The notes under the pieces were generated by a model. It made no database searches. It saw nothing but the letters and a program-made list of their open reading frames with translations, and was not told where the DNA came from. DNA of 64,000 nucleotides from Chimonanthus salicifolius (lineage: Eukaryota > Streptophyta > Magnoliopsida > Laurales > Calycanthaceae), in contig CM023539.1 of the NCBI GenBank assembly GCA_013350335.1, positions 39,108,631 to 39,172,630 on the forward strand, written 5' to 3'. Position numbers and translations under genes: made by a program. How positions within the stretch are numbered: the stretch's first letter is position 1; each line of letters begins with the position of its first letter. Shown here piece by piece: positions 37,061 to 47,413 of the stretch.

Positions 37061-37578
37061 AGGAGAGAAAAAAAATAGGAGAGAGAAGTTAAATGGCTGG
37101 CTACACTTGTGTTACCTGTAGCCAGCCATTTAACAAAAATTGTTGTGGGCCCCACTTGTAGTCACAAACCACACGGTTAAAACATGGTGGCCATATGGCC
37201 ACCATATCGGATGCTCTAAGATGTGGGCTGTCATTTCGGTTGCTGATGGATTGGTATAAAGATTTCTATTTAAATATGTGATCTTCTAAAAATTAATTTT
37301 ATGATTTTAAAAAAATCATAGAATTTAAGAATGGATCGAAACCAAAATAATTTTTTGGTGGACTATATACTCAAAGAAAGCTCCTTCCTATAAACATATC
37401 CAATGTCACAAATATAGGTGATATTTTCAAATTTATCACGTTTTTATCAACAAAATATTATTACTGCGTTAATAACGTGTATTCATCGGCATTGCAGTAA
37501 ATTTTTGATAAAATCGTGTTAAAAATGCAATAAATGGTAATATCATGATAAAGTAATGGCAATTTCCTTATTAAGATT

Positions 37579-38615
37579 GCTAGCTGTGTTGACAAATTTA
37601 AAGACGGAATCAGATTTAAGGTGGGGCGTGGTAATAGGGTTAAGTTTTGGACTGATCCTTGGTGTAACAACACTACTTTGACTGTACAGTTTCATAGATT
37701 TATCGTTTCTCCCATCTGTTGACAGGGACCGTGTCTGATTTCTACTCCATCCACAATGGCCAAACCATTTGGGATCTCCACATCCAGAGTAATCTTTCGA
37801 AACCAGAGTTTGATGAGATTTCTGAGCTTCTACACTTGATCTCCTCTTACCGGATTCGAAGCTCTACTGCGGACAGTCTCCTTTGGGTGTACGACATGAG
37901 TGATTATTTTTCTGTCAGTCTTTCTTCATGACAACAATTGAGAGGCTCGGCCTGTCGCTGTCAACCCAAATATTTGGGCCTCCAAAGCTCCATCTAGGGT
38001 CATCTGCCTCTTTTGGACAGCTGGGCTCGGGAAAATTTTGACTCAAGACAACTTGCACAATAGAGGAAAAATCACTGTCAGTGCTTGCCCTCTCTGCCTT
38101 CGGGCTTCTGAAGAGACAAGCCACCTTTTCTCTATTGCCCTTTTTCTTCTGCAGTTTGGAACTCTGTGTTGGATAAGTTTGGCGTGCTTTGGGTTATGCC
38201 TTCTTTCAGTGACCGAACTATCTTAGGCTTGGGACATCTCCTTGGTCTCCACAAAATGCTCCTCTTTATGGCGTCTCTCCTTCTTCGCCACAGTTTGGAG
38301 TTTATGGTGGGAACGCAACAATATAATCTTTAAGGATCGTGCTGAGTCGAGTGAAGCAGTTTCGAGAAGAATTTTTTCAATGTGCGCCTCTTGGGCTTCT
38401 CTTCTTACAGATTTCAGGAACATCTCTGCAAACGACATTCCTCCGTGCTTGGAAAGAATGTATTGAATTAGTTTAGCTTTTTTTTTTCCCCAGTGTTTGG
38501 TTGTTTCGGGTTTGTGTCTTTTCTTTGCCATGTGGTTTTTTTTTTTTTTCCTCCTTTTGTATTTGCACATCTGGTGCCTTTCCCTTTCTTAATATATTAA
38601 CCATTCAAAAAAAAA
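37579..38615 (+). mobile_element. 5'-truncated LINE (L1 type) 3' end
   Basis: A 15-base target duplication TTCCTTATTAAGATT is exact at 37564-37578 and 38616-38630. The insert ends in a poly-A run. It encodes the C-terminal part of a plant LINE polyprotein: FKDGIRFKVGRGNRVKFWTD near the 5' end, then the zinc-binding reverse-transcriptase tail (zf-RVT) IWASKAPSRVICLFWTAGLG, ILTQDNLHNRGK, CPLCLRASEETSHLF. Several stops and frame changes show it is dead. The exact target duplication argues for a fairly recent insertion. Confidence 0.9.
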
Positions 38616-38859
38616 TTCCTTATTAAGATTTTTATTTTATTTATTATATTTTTATTATTTTTTAAATATTATATTTTTTCGTGAGATTTTCCTGTCGATT
38701 TTTCATGTAAAAACTTGAGAATTTGAAATATCTCGATATTACTAATTACTGTTAATATCCCTGAGAATGGTATATGACAATAGACATATCATCACTTCAA
38801 TAACAAACCTCATGTCTTGATATGTTTAATATATTGAGTGCGTTAGTGTACGGGTGATC

Positions 38860-39418
38860 ATTATATAATTTTAGCATATCGTTTAATTTGATAAACCAAT
38901 GACTATATTAAAGTTGATGCACCTTTCTCTCAATGACTAATTTATGAGAATGAGTTCTATCTCAAAAATGTTATCATGTTATAGTTCTTTAACATGGTAT
39001 CAGAGCGAATTCTATATTCAACAGTTCCATGTAAGGGAGGGAGAGCAGCTGTACATGAGAGAGTGTGTGAAGTGGCAAGAGAGTCTCATATCGTCTAATT
39101 TGAGAAACCAATGACTATATAAACTTGAGGTACCCTTCTATCAATGATTAGCTTTTGAGAGTCAGTTCTACCTCAAAAATGTTATCATGTCATAGTTTTC
39201 TAATATGGTATTAGACCAGATTCTACTTACAATTGTTGTATGTAAGATAAGGCGAGCAACTGCACATCAGAGACGGTGTAAAGTACAAGAGAGTCTCGTA
39301 TCATCTAATTTGAAAACCAATGACTATATAAACCTGATGTTCCTTTCTCTCAATGATTAATTATTTAGAATGAATTTTACCTTTAAAATATTATCATGTC
39401 ATGATTTCCTAATGTTAA
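38860..39418 (+). mobile_element. Tandem TRIM-like units (three LTR-like repeats)
   Basis: The phrase CTAATTTGAnAAACCAATGACTATAT recurs at 38884, 39095 and 39304, so the period is about 210 bases. Between copies 1 and 2 there is an exact primer-binding-like TGGTATCAGAGC (38996-39007); between 2 and 3 it is decayed (TGGTATTAGACC). This is the layout LTR-internal-LTR-internal-LTR, as produced by unequal recombination of a miniature LTR element. The third unit lacks its end. Confidence 0.65.
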
Positions 39419-39479
39419 GATTCTTCAATTTAAAACTATATCCGTAGTACGAAGAAGAAAAGGCTTAGAGTAACACACA

Positions 39480-40900
39480 AGGGAACACCAAATGCATTAA
39501 ACAAATCCAAAAACTTCCTGATTCATCAGACAAGCCCACAAGTTGCTAGCCTAAACAAGGAACAAATCTTCAGTCCTTAATTACAAGGAAAAAGAAAAAC
39601 CAAATCCACCTTCAAACGCTGAAGAAAACTCTAGCCTGCCATGTGAGACAAGAAAAGAAGAATCAAAACAAACCCAGTTCGTGCATTAAAGAAATGATAA
39701 AAAGGAGGGAACACGTAAATCTGTCTAAAGAAGTTTAGTCAAGAGAAATGAGTGATGATAGGAAAAAACACCAACTTTAGGGTTTAGGGTGGCTTTGGTT
39801 CATTAAAAAGATAATTAACCTAGGAATAGTCAACTTTTGATCCTGAATTTGAGGATTCTGGGGTTCTCTTTTTCTTGCATGACACAGTTTTGACTGAAAG
39901 CCTGGGTGGATGAGGTTAGCATGACCTCATCAAATAATCAAACATATGGACTGAACTACCCTTCTGTTATCTCTAATTTTTTTTTTCTTGATAAAAAAAT
40001 ATACCTAAGGGCAGGACTGAATATTGCAGCTCCATTGAGGAACTTCAGTCAAAGTTGTCAAGCTGGCCTACATTATCAGAAATTAAGTGTGATCGAGAAA
40101 TAAAGATGATAAGAATATTGTGTTTTGATAATAAAAGATATATTTGTTTTAGTGGTAATAGAGAATTTTTTTATTAAAAAAGAACAATTACAAAAAAACA
40201 AAGGTTATAAAGTCTAAGAGAAATAGACTCAAAAGAAAAAAAAAAAAAAGAAAAGCAATGAACATAGCACAAAAACTAAAATAAAAACACCACTCGTACA
40301 ATAAAGAATATAGAATTTATCTTTTTATCTATTTGTTATTATTTAAATAAGAAAAAAAGTGTGAATATCTTTTTTTATTAACATATTATAAAAACATCAG
40401 TATTTCTTTCATTCCATTTTAATTATTTTGATACAGAAACTAGCCTCCTATTTGGAAATTGGCTCATTTAGATGCTAGATTCTTCTCTGTATTCAGCTAC
40501 AGTCAAGTGAACTTTGATTATTTCAAACTCTAATTGGAAAGATAAGATCATGAATGGTGTGAAACATAAATGAAAGGTCTAAATCTTGACTTCTGAGGCA
40601 GGTCTGGTCGATTACAATGAAAATGAGAGGCAAATTATTATTATTATTTTTATTAAATCCATCTTAGTGGAGAAGGTGAGTGAATAGAGAGCTGGGATTG
40701 GTCAAAAGGTAATGTCGTCAACCGACACCTGAGGGGCATACGACACCCACCAAGTTTAAATGAAAATAATACTTTTATAAATCCAAATGATAAAAAATTG
40801 AACATAGAACAATAAAATCTTGTTGCTAATCAGGAATTATAATTATCTTTGGAAATGAAAAAATTAGTAATATCTTCACTTAAAATTAGTAAAAGCATTG
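39480..40900. repeat. Direct duplication, copy A
   Basis: This segment starts GGGAACACCAAATGCATTAA and is repeated in the same order and orientation at 41680-42640 (GGGAACACCCAAATGCATTA). Shared landmarks include GCATGACACAGTTTTGACTG, ATAATCAAACATATGGACT, GGGCAGGACTG and CATCTTAGTGGAGAAG. Copy A has an extra 400-500 bases around 40110-40600. No coding content was recognised. Confidence 0.8.
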
Positions 40901-40962
40901 AAAGGGTAATGTAATCACCAAATACCTGTTATTTTAAGTACATTTCTTTATGACTGAAAGCT

Positions 40963-41290
40963 AGTGATCATCCCATGGGCACTTTGTGTATATAAACACA
41001 GATTTTACTGTAATGCTCATTTTGCTCTTCATTTGCCGTACTGAAAATGTAAAATAATAGGAATGTCAGAAATCGGCTCGCAAAGATGTTCGCAAATGAT
41101 CCGGTTGGTGAGCCGATTTCTATGAACAGTAAATTCGGCTCGCCAAGATGTTCGCAAGTGATCTGCTTGGTAAGCGGATTTCTGTGAATAGTAAAATCGG
41201 CTCACCGGATCACTCGTGAACAGTAAAATCGGCTCGTCGAATCACTTGTGAACAGATGTTTAGCTGTATTAGGATAAGGGACATTTTTTA
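40963..41290. mobile_element. TCGGCTCG-array element (copy 2), ends decayed
   Basis: The left part (CACTTTGTGTATATAAACAC, then TTTTACTGTAATGC) matches the left arm of the element at 48284. The interior repeats AATCGGCTCGCnAAGATGTTC and GTGAACAGTAAAATCGGCTC. The right inverted repeat is not recognisable. It lies between the two copies of the direct duplication. Confidence 0.6.
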
Positions 41291-41679
41291 ACTTGATTAA
41301 TCCCTAAGGCATATGTAATCCTCATAAATAACACACATCGAGTCTGCAACTACGAAGAGTGGCCCATTAGAGTTGAGCAATAAACTCAAAATCTCACTTC
41401 ATAAGGTAGATTTTTTTACCGTCACACCAACCGTTTGGAATTAAAAATTTATGTACTTTAACAGAATTTTTTTTCACATTAATATACGTAGTGTATATTG
41501 ATCATTATACGTAGTGTAATATAGGTCTTACATAATAGCTTGCTTATTACCTGAACCATCTATGGTCCTTTGAGAAATTTAGCACATGGGATGAGAACAT
41601 GTTAATCTACATTATCCTCTCCAGATCCCATTTATCTGGTTACTCAGATCCCTGATTAAGATCCAAAGCTTGAGTGAGA

Positions 41680-42640
41680 GACCAGGGAACACCCAAATGC
41701 ATTAAACAAATCCAAACACTTCCTCATTCATCAGACAAGCCCACAGGTTGCTAGCCTAAACAAGGACCAAACATTCAGTCCTTAAATACCAGAAAAAAAA
41801 ATAAAATAAATAAAAAGAAACCAAACCCACCTCCAAATGCTGAAGACAAACCCTAGTCATGTGAGAGAAAAAAAAAATTCAAAACCCACCTAATTTAGAA
41901 GTAAAATTGGCTAACCCAATTGGTGGATTAAAGAAATGATAAAAAGGGGGGAGCATGTTAGTGTGTCTAAAGAAGTTTAGTCAAGAGAAATGAGTGATGA
42001 TGGGAAAAAACATCAAACTTTAGGGTTTAGAGTGGCTCTGATTTATTATTAAAAAGAGAATAAGCTTAGGAAGAGTCAAATTTTTATCCTGAATTTGAGG
42101 TTCTGGGTGTCTCTTTTTCCTGCATGACACAGTTTTGACTGGAAGCTTGGGTGGATGAGGTTAGCATAACTTCATCAAATAATCAAACATATGGACTAAA
42201 CTACCCTTCTGTTATCTATATTTTTTCTTTTTTACTTCCTGATAAAAGAAATATACCTAAGGGCAGGACTGACAATATTGCAACTCCATTGAAGAACCTC
42301 GGCTAGAGTTGTCAAGTTTTTTTTTTCCCTTATTAAATTTTTTGTGAACTTTGACTATTTCAATGTCTAATTGGAAACGTAATGAAAGGCTGAAATTTCT
42401 CTTTTTTTTTTTCTTTTTTCCTTATTAAATCCATCTTAGTGGAGAAGAGAGGCATACAACACCCAACTGCCCAAGATTAAATGAAAATAATACTTTTAGA
42501 AATTCACATTATCAAAATTTAAACATATTGAAGCATGCAATTAATAGAGAACAATAAACTCTTGTAGGTAATTAGGAGTTATAATTATTTTTCAATATAG
42601 AAAAATTAGTAATATCTCGACTTGAAGCAATGAAAAGAAG
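41680..42640. repeat. Direct duplication, copy B
   Basis: Second copy of the segment at 39480-40900, about 2.2 kb downstream in the same orientation, diverged by many single-base changes and small indels. Its right end stops near the foldback element at 42780. Confidence 0.8.
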
Positions 42641-42779
42641 AGAAGTAATTATATCTCAAAAATTTATATACTGAGAATTTTTTTCACGCTTAAAAATATC
42701 AATATGGTAACGCGTGCTTTTATTGATTGAATTTCAAAAAGAGTCATTCAATTGCCAGTCTTAAAAATCTAAAAAAAAA

Positions 42780-44461
42780 GGCTTGCTATTTAGGGACCGC
42801 AGTATTCTTTTACCAGACACCGATTTTCAGTTTTTAAGTGAGAATTACCATTCTGCCCCTTCTGTGCGAAATTGACCGATCGATTCTGCAGAGCATTTTC
42901 ACTTCGATTGATCGATCCCTTCTGCGTAGAATCGTGCTATTGATTCCATAGGATCGTGTGATTGATCCGTCAAACACGAACGAAAGAGACTTCCTGAATA
43001 AATCGATCGATTGAAACACTGTCATCATTCACCTGAACAAGAGCAGAAAAGCTTCTTGAAGAAATCGATCGATTGATGTTTAAAAAATTGATCGATTGAT
43101 GCTTAAAAAATCAAAGTGATGTGCTGCAGTAACTACATTATTTAAATAAAAAAATTTCTTTTAAAACTTTAAAGTTATTTTTTAAGCACTATGTATTTTC
43201 AAAATTTCTCAAATTGAATATCCAGACTAATTACGATAACCTGATAAAAATACTTTAAGACTTCAAGGTCTTTTGACACTCCCAAATGCTTAAAACAGAG
43301 TGTTTTACAAATAAGGGTATCCCTCGACTGTGCCGAAAATACATTTTGGAGTGTCAAAAGACCTTAAAGTCTTAAAGTATTTTTATCAGGTTATCGTAAT
43401 TAGTCTGCATATTCAATTTTAGAAATTTTGAAAATACACAGTGCTTAAAAAATAACGTTAAAGTTTTAAAAGAAATATAAAACTTTAATTTTTTTTAAGC
43501 ACTGTGAATCTTCAAATTTTCTCAAATTGAATATCCGGACTAATTACGATAACTTGATAAAAATACTTTAAGACTTTAAGGTCTTTTGACACTCCCAAAT
43601 GTTTAAAACAGAGTGTTTTACAAATAAGAATATCCCTCGGCTGTGCCGAAAATATATTTTGGAGTGTCAAAAGACCTTAAAGTCTTAAAGTATTTTTATC
43701 AGGTTATTATAATTAGTCTGCATATTCAATTTGATAAATTTTGAAAATACACAGTGCTTAAAAAATAACGTTAAAGTTTTAAAGGAAAGATAAAACTTTA
43801 GTGTTATTTTTTAAGCACTGTGTATTTTCAAATTTTCTCAAATTGAATATCCGGACTAATTACGATAACCTGATAAAAATACTTTAAGACTTTAAGATTT
43901 TTTTACACTCCCAAATGCGTAAAACAGAGTGTTTTACAAATAAGGGTATCCCTTGGCTGTGCCGAAAATACATTTTGGAGTGTCAAAAGACCTTGAAGTC
44001 TTAAAGTATTTTTATCAGGTTATCGTAATTAGTCTGGATATTCAATTTGAGAAATTTTGAAAATACATAGTGCTTAAAAAATAACTTTAAAGTTTTAAAG
44101 GAATTTTTTTATTTAAATAATGTAGTTACTGTAGCACATTGCTTTGATTTTTTAAGCATCAATCGATCGATTTCTTCACGAAGCTCTTCCACTCGTGTTC
44201 ACGTGAATCAATCGCACGACAGTATTTCAATCGATCGATTTATTCAGGAAGCCTCTTCCGTTCGTGTTTGAGGGATCAATCATACGATCCCATGGAATCA
44301 ATCGTATGATTCTACGCAGAAGAGATAGATCAATTGAAGCGAAAATGCGTTGCAGAATAGATCGGTCGATTTCATGCGGAAGGGGCAGAATGGTAATTTT
44401 CACTCAAAAACTGAAAATTGATGTCTGCTGCTAGAATAGTGCGATGTCTAAATGGCGAGCC
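42780..44461. mobile_element. Large foldback element with 9-base target duplication and three internal hairpins
   Basis: The outer arms (42780-43130 and about 44110-44461) are long inverted repeats: the left starts GGCTTGCTATTTAG, and the right, reverse-complemented, starts GGCTCGCCATTTAG. Further matched landmarks are ATTACCATTCTGCCCCTTC, CAAACACGAACG and AAATCGATCGATTGA. Nine A bases flank it exactly on both sides (42771-42779, 44462-44470), which fits the 9-base duplication of Mutator-like elements but is low complexity. Between the arms are three tandem 283-base hairpins, 43174-43456, 43487-43769 and 43803-44085. There is no coding potential. Confidence 0.8.
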
Positions 44462-44689
44462 AAAAAAAAATATTATAAGCCACAATAGACAATGTTTGTG
44501 AAAATTTTACTCTTTTTAATAAATAGTGCATAGAACTATATGATAAAAATTAACAATTGATGAAATTGTTTTAGATGATATAAATATCTTTATTTTATAT
44601 TAAAGGTTAGACCCATTTTATAAGTATATGAAATCATATGTAAATTTTATGTATTAAATAAGTTGGAAAAAGATTCTCTGATGTTCACT

Positions 44690-44995
44690 GAAGTCTCACC
44701 TCTGGTTGATGGAAAAACCAATGACTTATAAAATGCTTAAGGTATATAGGTAACTTTTGAAAGTAAATTTTACTTCAAAAATATTAACCTGATTTTCTTT
44801 ATGATATCAGAGCAAATTCCACTTGCAGCCACTGCATGTAAAAGAGAGTTAGTACAGCTGTACTTGAGAGAAGTGTAAGGTTGACAAAACTCTCAGATCG
44901 TCTAAAATGAAAAATCAATAATCTATATAACGCTTAAGGCATCCTCCTCTTAATTACTTGCTTTCAAAAATGAGTTTTCTCTGAAAAATATCAAC
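44690..44995 (+). mobile_element. TRIM-like fragment
   Basis: Similar to the tandem units at 38860-39418: AACCAATGACTTATAAAATG, then GATATCAGAGCAAATTCCAC (a decayed primer-binding site), then a second LTR-like start GATCGTCTAAAATGAAAAAT near 44897. Ends are unclear. Confidence 0.45.
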
Positions 44996-45313
44996 ATGAT
45001 TTTCTTCATATTCAACTCGACGAAAATTCTCTCAAAAACAAGGAAATGTCATTGCCTAACCCAAATGCAGGAATGTATTTCTCAACAGAATTGGAGGTGC
45101 AATTTTGTAAACTTGTGTATTAAACAAGTCCTCAAGGGATGGCGTGCTGTCATCACGTGGACGGGTGGGTCACTCCCAGCTTACAACCCTGAAAAAAAAT
45201 CAAGATTTTAATAAGCTCCATCCCCACAGAGCCTGCAACCATTACACGGTTGTCTCCCTCATGTAGTTTTTTTTTTCAATTGGGAACTTGACTCCCTTTT
45301 GTATGCCCCACAG

Positions 45314-45320
45314 TATAAAT
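45314..45320 (+). promoter_or_regulatory. TATA box of the CLE gene
   Basis: TATAAAT lies 155 bases before the CLE start codon. A GA/CT-rich leader (AGAGAGAGAGTC near 45438) follows it. The spacing fits a transcription start near 45345 and a leader of about 130 bases. Confidence 0.55.
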
Positions 45321-45474
45321 GAACCTACAGAGGAACCCTTTGATTGGTTCCTGTACTCTCATCTCTTCCTTCGTTTTTTCTTCTTCTCATCTAAAAGGGA
45401 CAGACAGAAAGAAAAACAGAGTGCAATAGATAAAGAGAGAGAGTCTGTATGTTTTGATTTAGAAGCTTCAAGCC

Positions 45475-45693
45475 ATGGTAATCTCAAAGTGGCAACTTGG
45501 GTTTTTTCTAGTGATTGTGTTGAGTGCCTCAAGGGATGAAATCAGGGTCTTGGGTGTAAGAAATCTGCAAGAGAAGATAGCAAAGATGGAGACTGCTCAA
45601 GTTTGGAGAACCACTAGCTTAACAAGTAAGGACTTGTTTGAGGCAAGCAAAAGAGAAGTGATTTCATGCCCTGATCCATTGCATAACAGGTAG
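45475..45693 (+). CDS. CLE-type signalling peptide precursor, CLE27-like
   Basis: CLE genes encode small secreted precursors whose C-terminal 12 residues are released, hydroxylated and sensed by CLV1/BAM-type receptor kinases in meristem and vascular control. This single-exon gene encodes 72 residues: a hydrophobic signal peptide (about residues 1-18, WQLGFFLVIVLSA), a variable middle, and the C-terminal motif REVISCPDPLHN followed by Arg and stop. The consensus is R-x-V-P-S-G-P-x-P-L-H-N; from memory AtCLE27 is RIVPSCPDPLHN, sharing the unusual Cys at position 6. Here position 4 is Ile instead of Pro. The Pro at position 7, usually hydroxylated and arabinosylated, and the Pro-Leu-His-Asn end are kept. 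The start ATG sits in a good plant context (AGCCATGG). A TATA box lies upstream. Length and lack of introns fit the family. Confidence 0.85.
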   Translation: MVISKWQLGFFLVIVLSASRDEIRVLGVRNLQEKIAKMETAQVWRTTSLTSKDLFEASKREVISCPDPLHNR

Positions 45694-46930
45694 AGTAGAG
45701 TAGAGTAGATTAGATAAGATAAGATAAGATTAGATCATATCACATGCCATTGAATTTGAATCAATGGGTTTAATGGAAGTAGTATGAGAACCTTCAGTCT
45801 CATTTATCGATTGTCGAGCTGGGCGAGTTCGATGAGTCAAGATATAATTCAATACTTATAGGGCCGAAGATGATTTGTTCAGCTGTTTGTAATGGTAAAT
45901 AGACTCTTCAAGCTCTGTTTGTTTGCCTTCATGTTCCTAGCCTGTATTTACTGAATAATTGAAGTAATGATAATGAATAAGTGAGGGCTTGTGTTGAGGA
46001 GTTTGATGTAGAATATGGAAAAGATAGAAACAGAAATTTTTGCTTTTTAAGATGGTTTGTATGCTATGTTAATGATTTGGTCATTATTCGAGATTGAATT
46101 TCTATTCTTACTGCAGTGTGGGATACATTTTCCCCTTTTTTCATTAAAACTAAGGGCCATAAATGGAGAGCCATAGATAAAACTATGAAGAGTTGATTTG
46201 GTGCTCAAAACTAGTTCTTTTTTTCTGAAGATTTTGAAATCAAATTTTCTTCAACATACAAAGAGTCACTTTTATTGTTCTGAATTTGGCATGTGTTGAT
46301 TCAGAGATTTACGTATACCTAAAATACATTAATCTTAGAAAAAGAGATTGTGTGTGTTTAGGAGATAGATTTTAGCATATGCACAACTGGTTGGACATTT
46401 AACATGCCAAAGGATGCTGCTTGTATACTTGAGGCATTTTTGTGTATGTGATGATTTATATTTGGCATTTCTGATAGTGCTTGTGAGAGAAAGCTCTGGT
46501 CAAACTCAATCTCTGAGAAATTTTTCGATTAGTTGTTTGGCAGTGAGTCATGGCAGACTCAACTTTTCAAAAAGTTTCGTAGAATTAAATTTACCGACAG
46601 CCATCAAATCCGCCATTATGAAGACGAAGAGTTTCTAGAAAAAGAAGGGATCGAGTCATGCCGCTTACTTGAAAAATCAAAGATCTCGTGTAACACTGTT
46701 AAAAGAAAGAAAAAAATTCCTCACCACAAGTAAGGAAATTTATCTTCTTATGTGGAAGAATGCGTGAACTATTACTGTCAAATCAAAGAAATTTTAGCTA
46801 AGAGATTCCTGTATAAAGGAGAAATTATTGTATTATAAATCTCTAAATTGTACCTTAAGATTTCTTTGCTTTATAAATTATTGTACTAAAATATTTCTAA
46901 TGCCTATCGTATGTAAATTGTGAATGTCTA
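45694..46930. other. 3' flank of the CLE gene, no further gene seen
   Basis: The 3' untranslated region begins with tandem GTAGAGTAGA/GATAAGATAA simple sequence. AATAA-type poly-A signals occur near 45976. Beyond that I recognise no gene; the overlapping 66- and 74-codon frames around 46414-46733 have no domain and no family resemblance. Confidence 0.45.
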
Positions 46931-46941
46931 TATATATTTAA

Positions 46942-47413
46942 GGTTTAAATATCGGTCGATACATATCGTATCGGCTGATATGTATTAATATTTTCATACC
47001 GAACGATATAGGCCGATACGATATGTATCGGCCGTATATACATATTATCGGCCGATATGGCCGATATTTGGTCCGAAATATCGGTCACAATATTGGCCGA
47101 TATTCATAAATATCGGTTTTTAAATTTTTTTTTTTTTTAAAAAACACCGATACGGTTTTTACACGGTTTTCCAAGGTTTTACACGGTTTTTTGCGGCTCT
47201 CCACGGTTCATCACGGTCCATCCGATACGGCTTTCACGATTTTTTGCGGTTCTTCACGGTTCGTCACGGTCTTTTGCGGTTTTTTCACGGTTCTGATATC
47301 GGAGTAGAGAGAAAATGGCGATATTGGAAGGAGAGATAAAATTATCGGCCGATATGCATATCGGCCGATATTTGCATATCAGCCGATATATCGGCCTGGC
47401 CGATTTTTAAACC
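46942..47413. mobile_element. Element made of ATCGGCCGAT and CACGGTTTT repeats
   Basis: The left end AGGTTTAAATATCGG and the right end, reverse-complemented GGGTTTAAAAATCGG, form a short inverted repeat. Next to each end are many ATCGGCCGATAT palindromes (at least ten in all); the middle (47150-47290) is repeats of ACACGGTTTT and TGCGGTTTTTCACGG. There is no coding content. Degenerate relatives of the palindromic part occur at 28970-29050. Confidence 0.7.

Larger units (their letters stand above)
36195..37216. mobile_element. PIF/Harbinger-like element
   Basis: The left end GGGCAGCCGGTATAGT and the reverse complement of the right end, GAGCATCCGATATGGT, match at 12 of 16 positions. Both ends are flanked by TAA (36192-36194 and 37217-37219), the 3-base target type of this superfamily. 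The interior keeps the C-terminus of a transposase-like protein (next entry), tandem GGCTGGCTA motifs near both ends and a CA/TA microsatellite. Confidence 0.75.

Noticed and set aside
46414..46733. Two overlapping 66-74-codon frames that might be a small gene
   Set aside because: No signal peptide, domain or start context, and no intron borders connecting them to anything.
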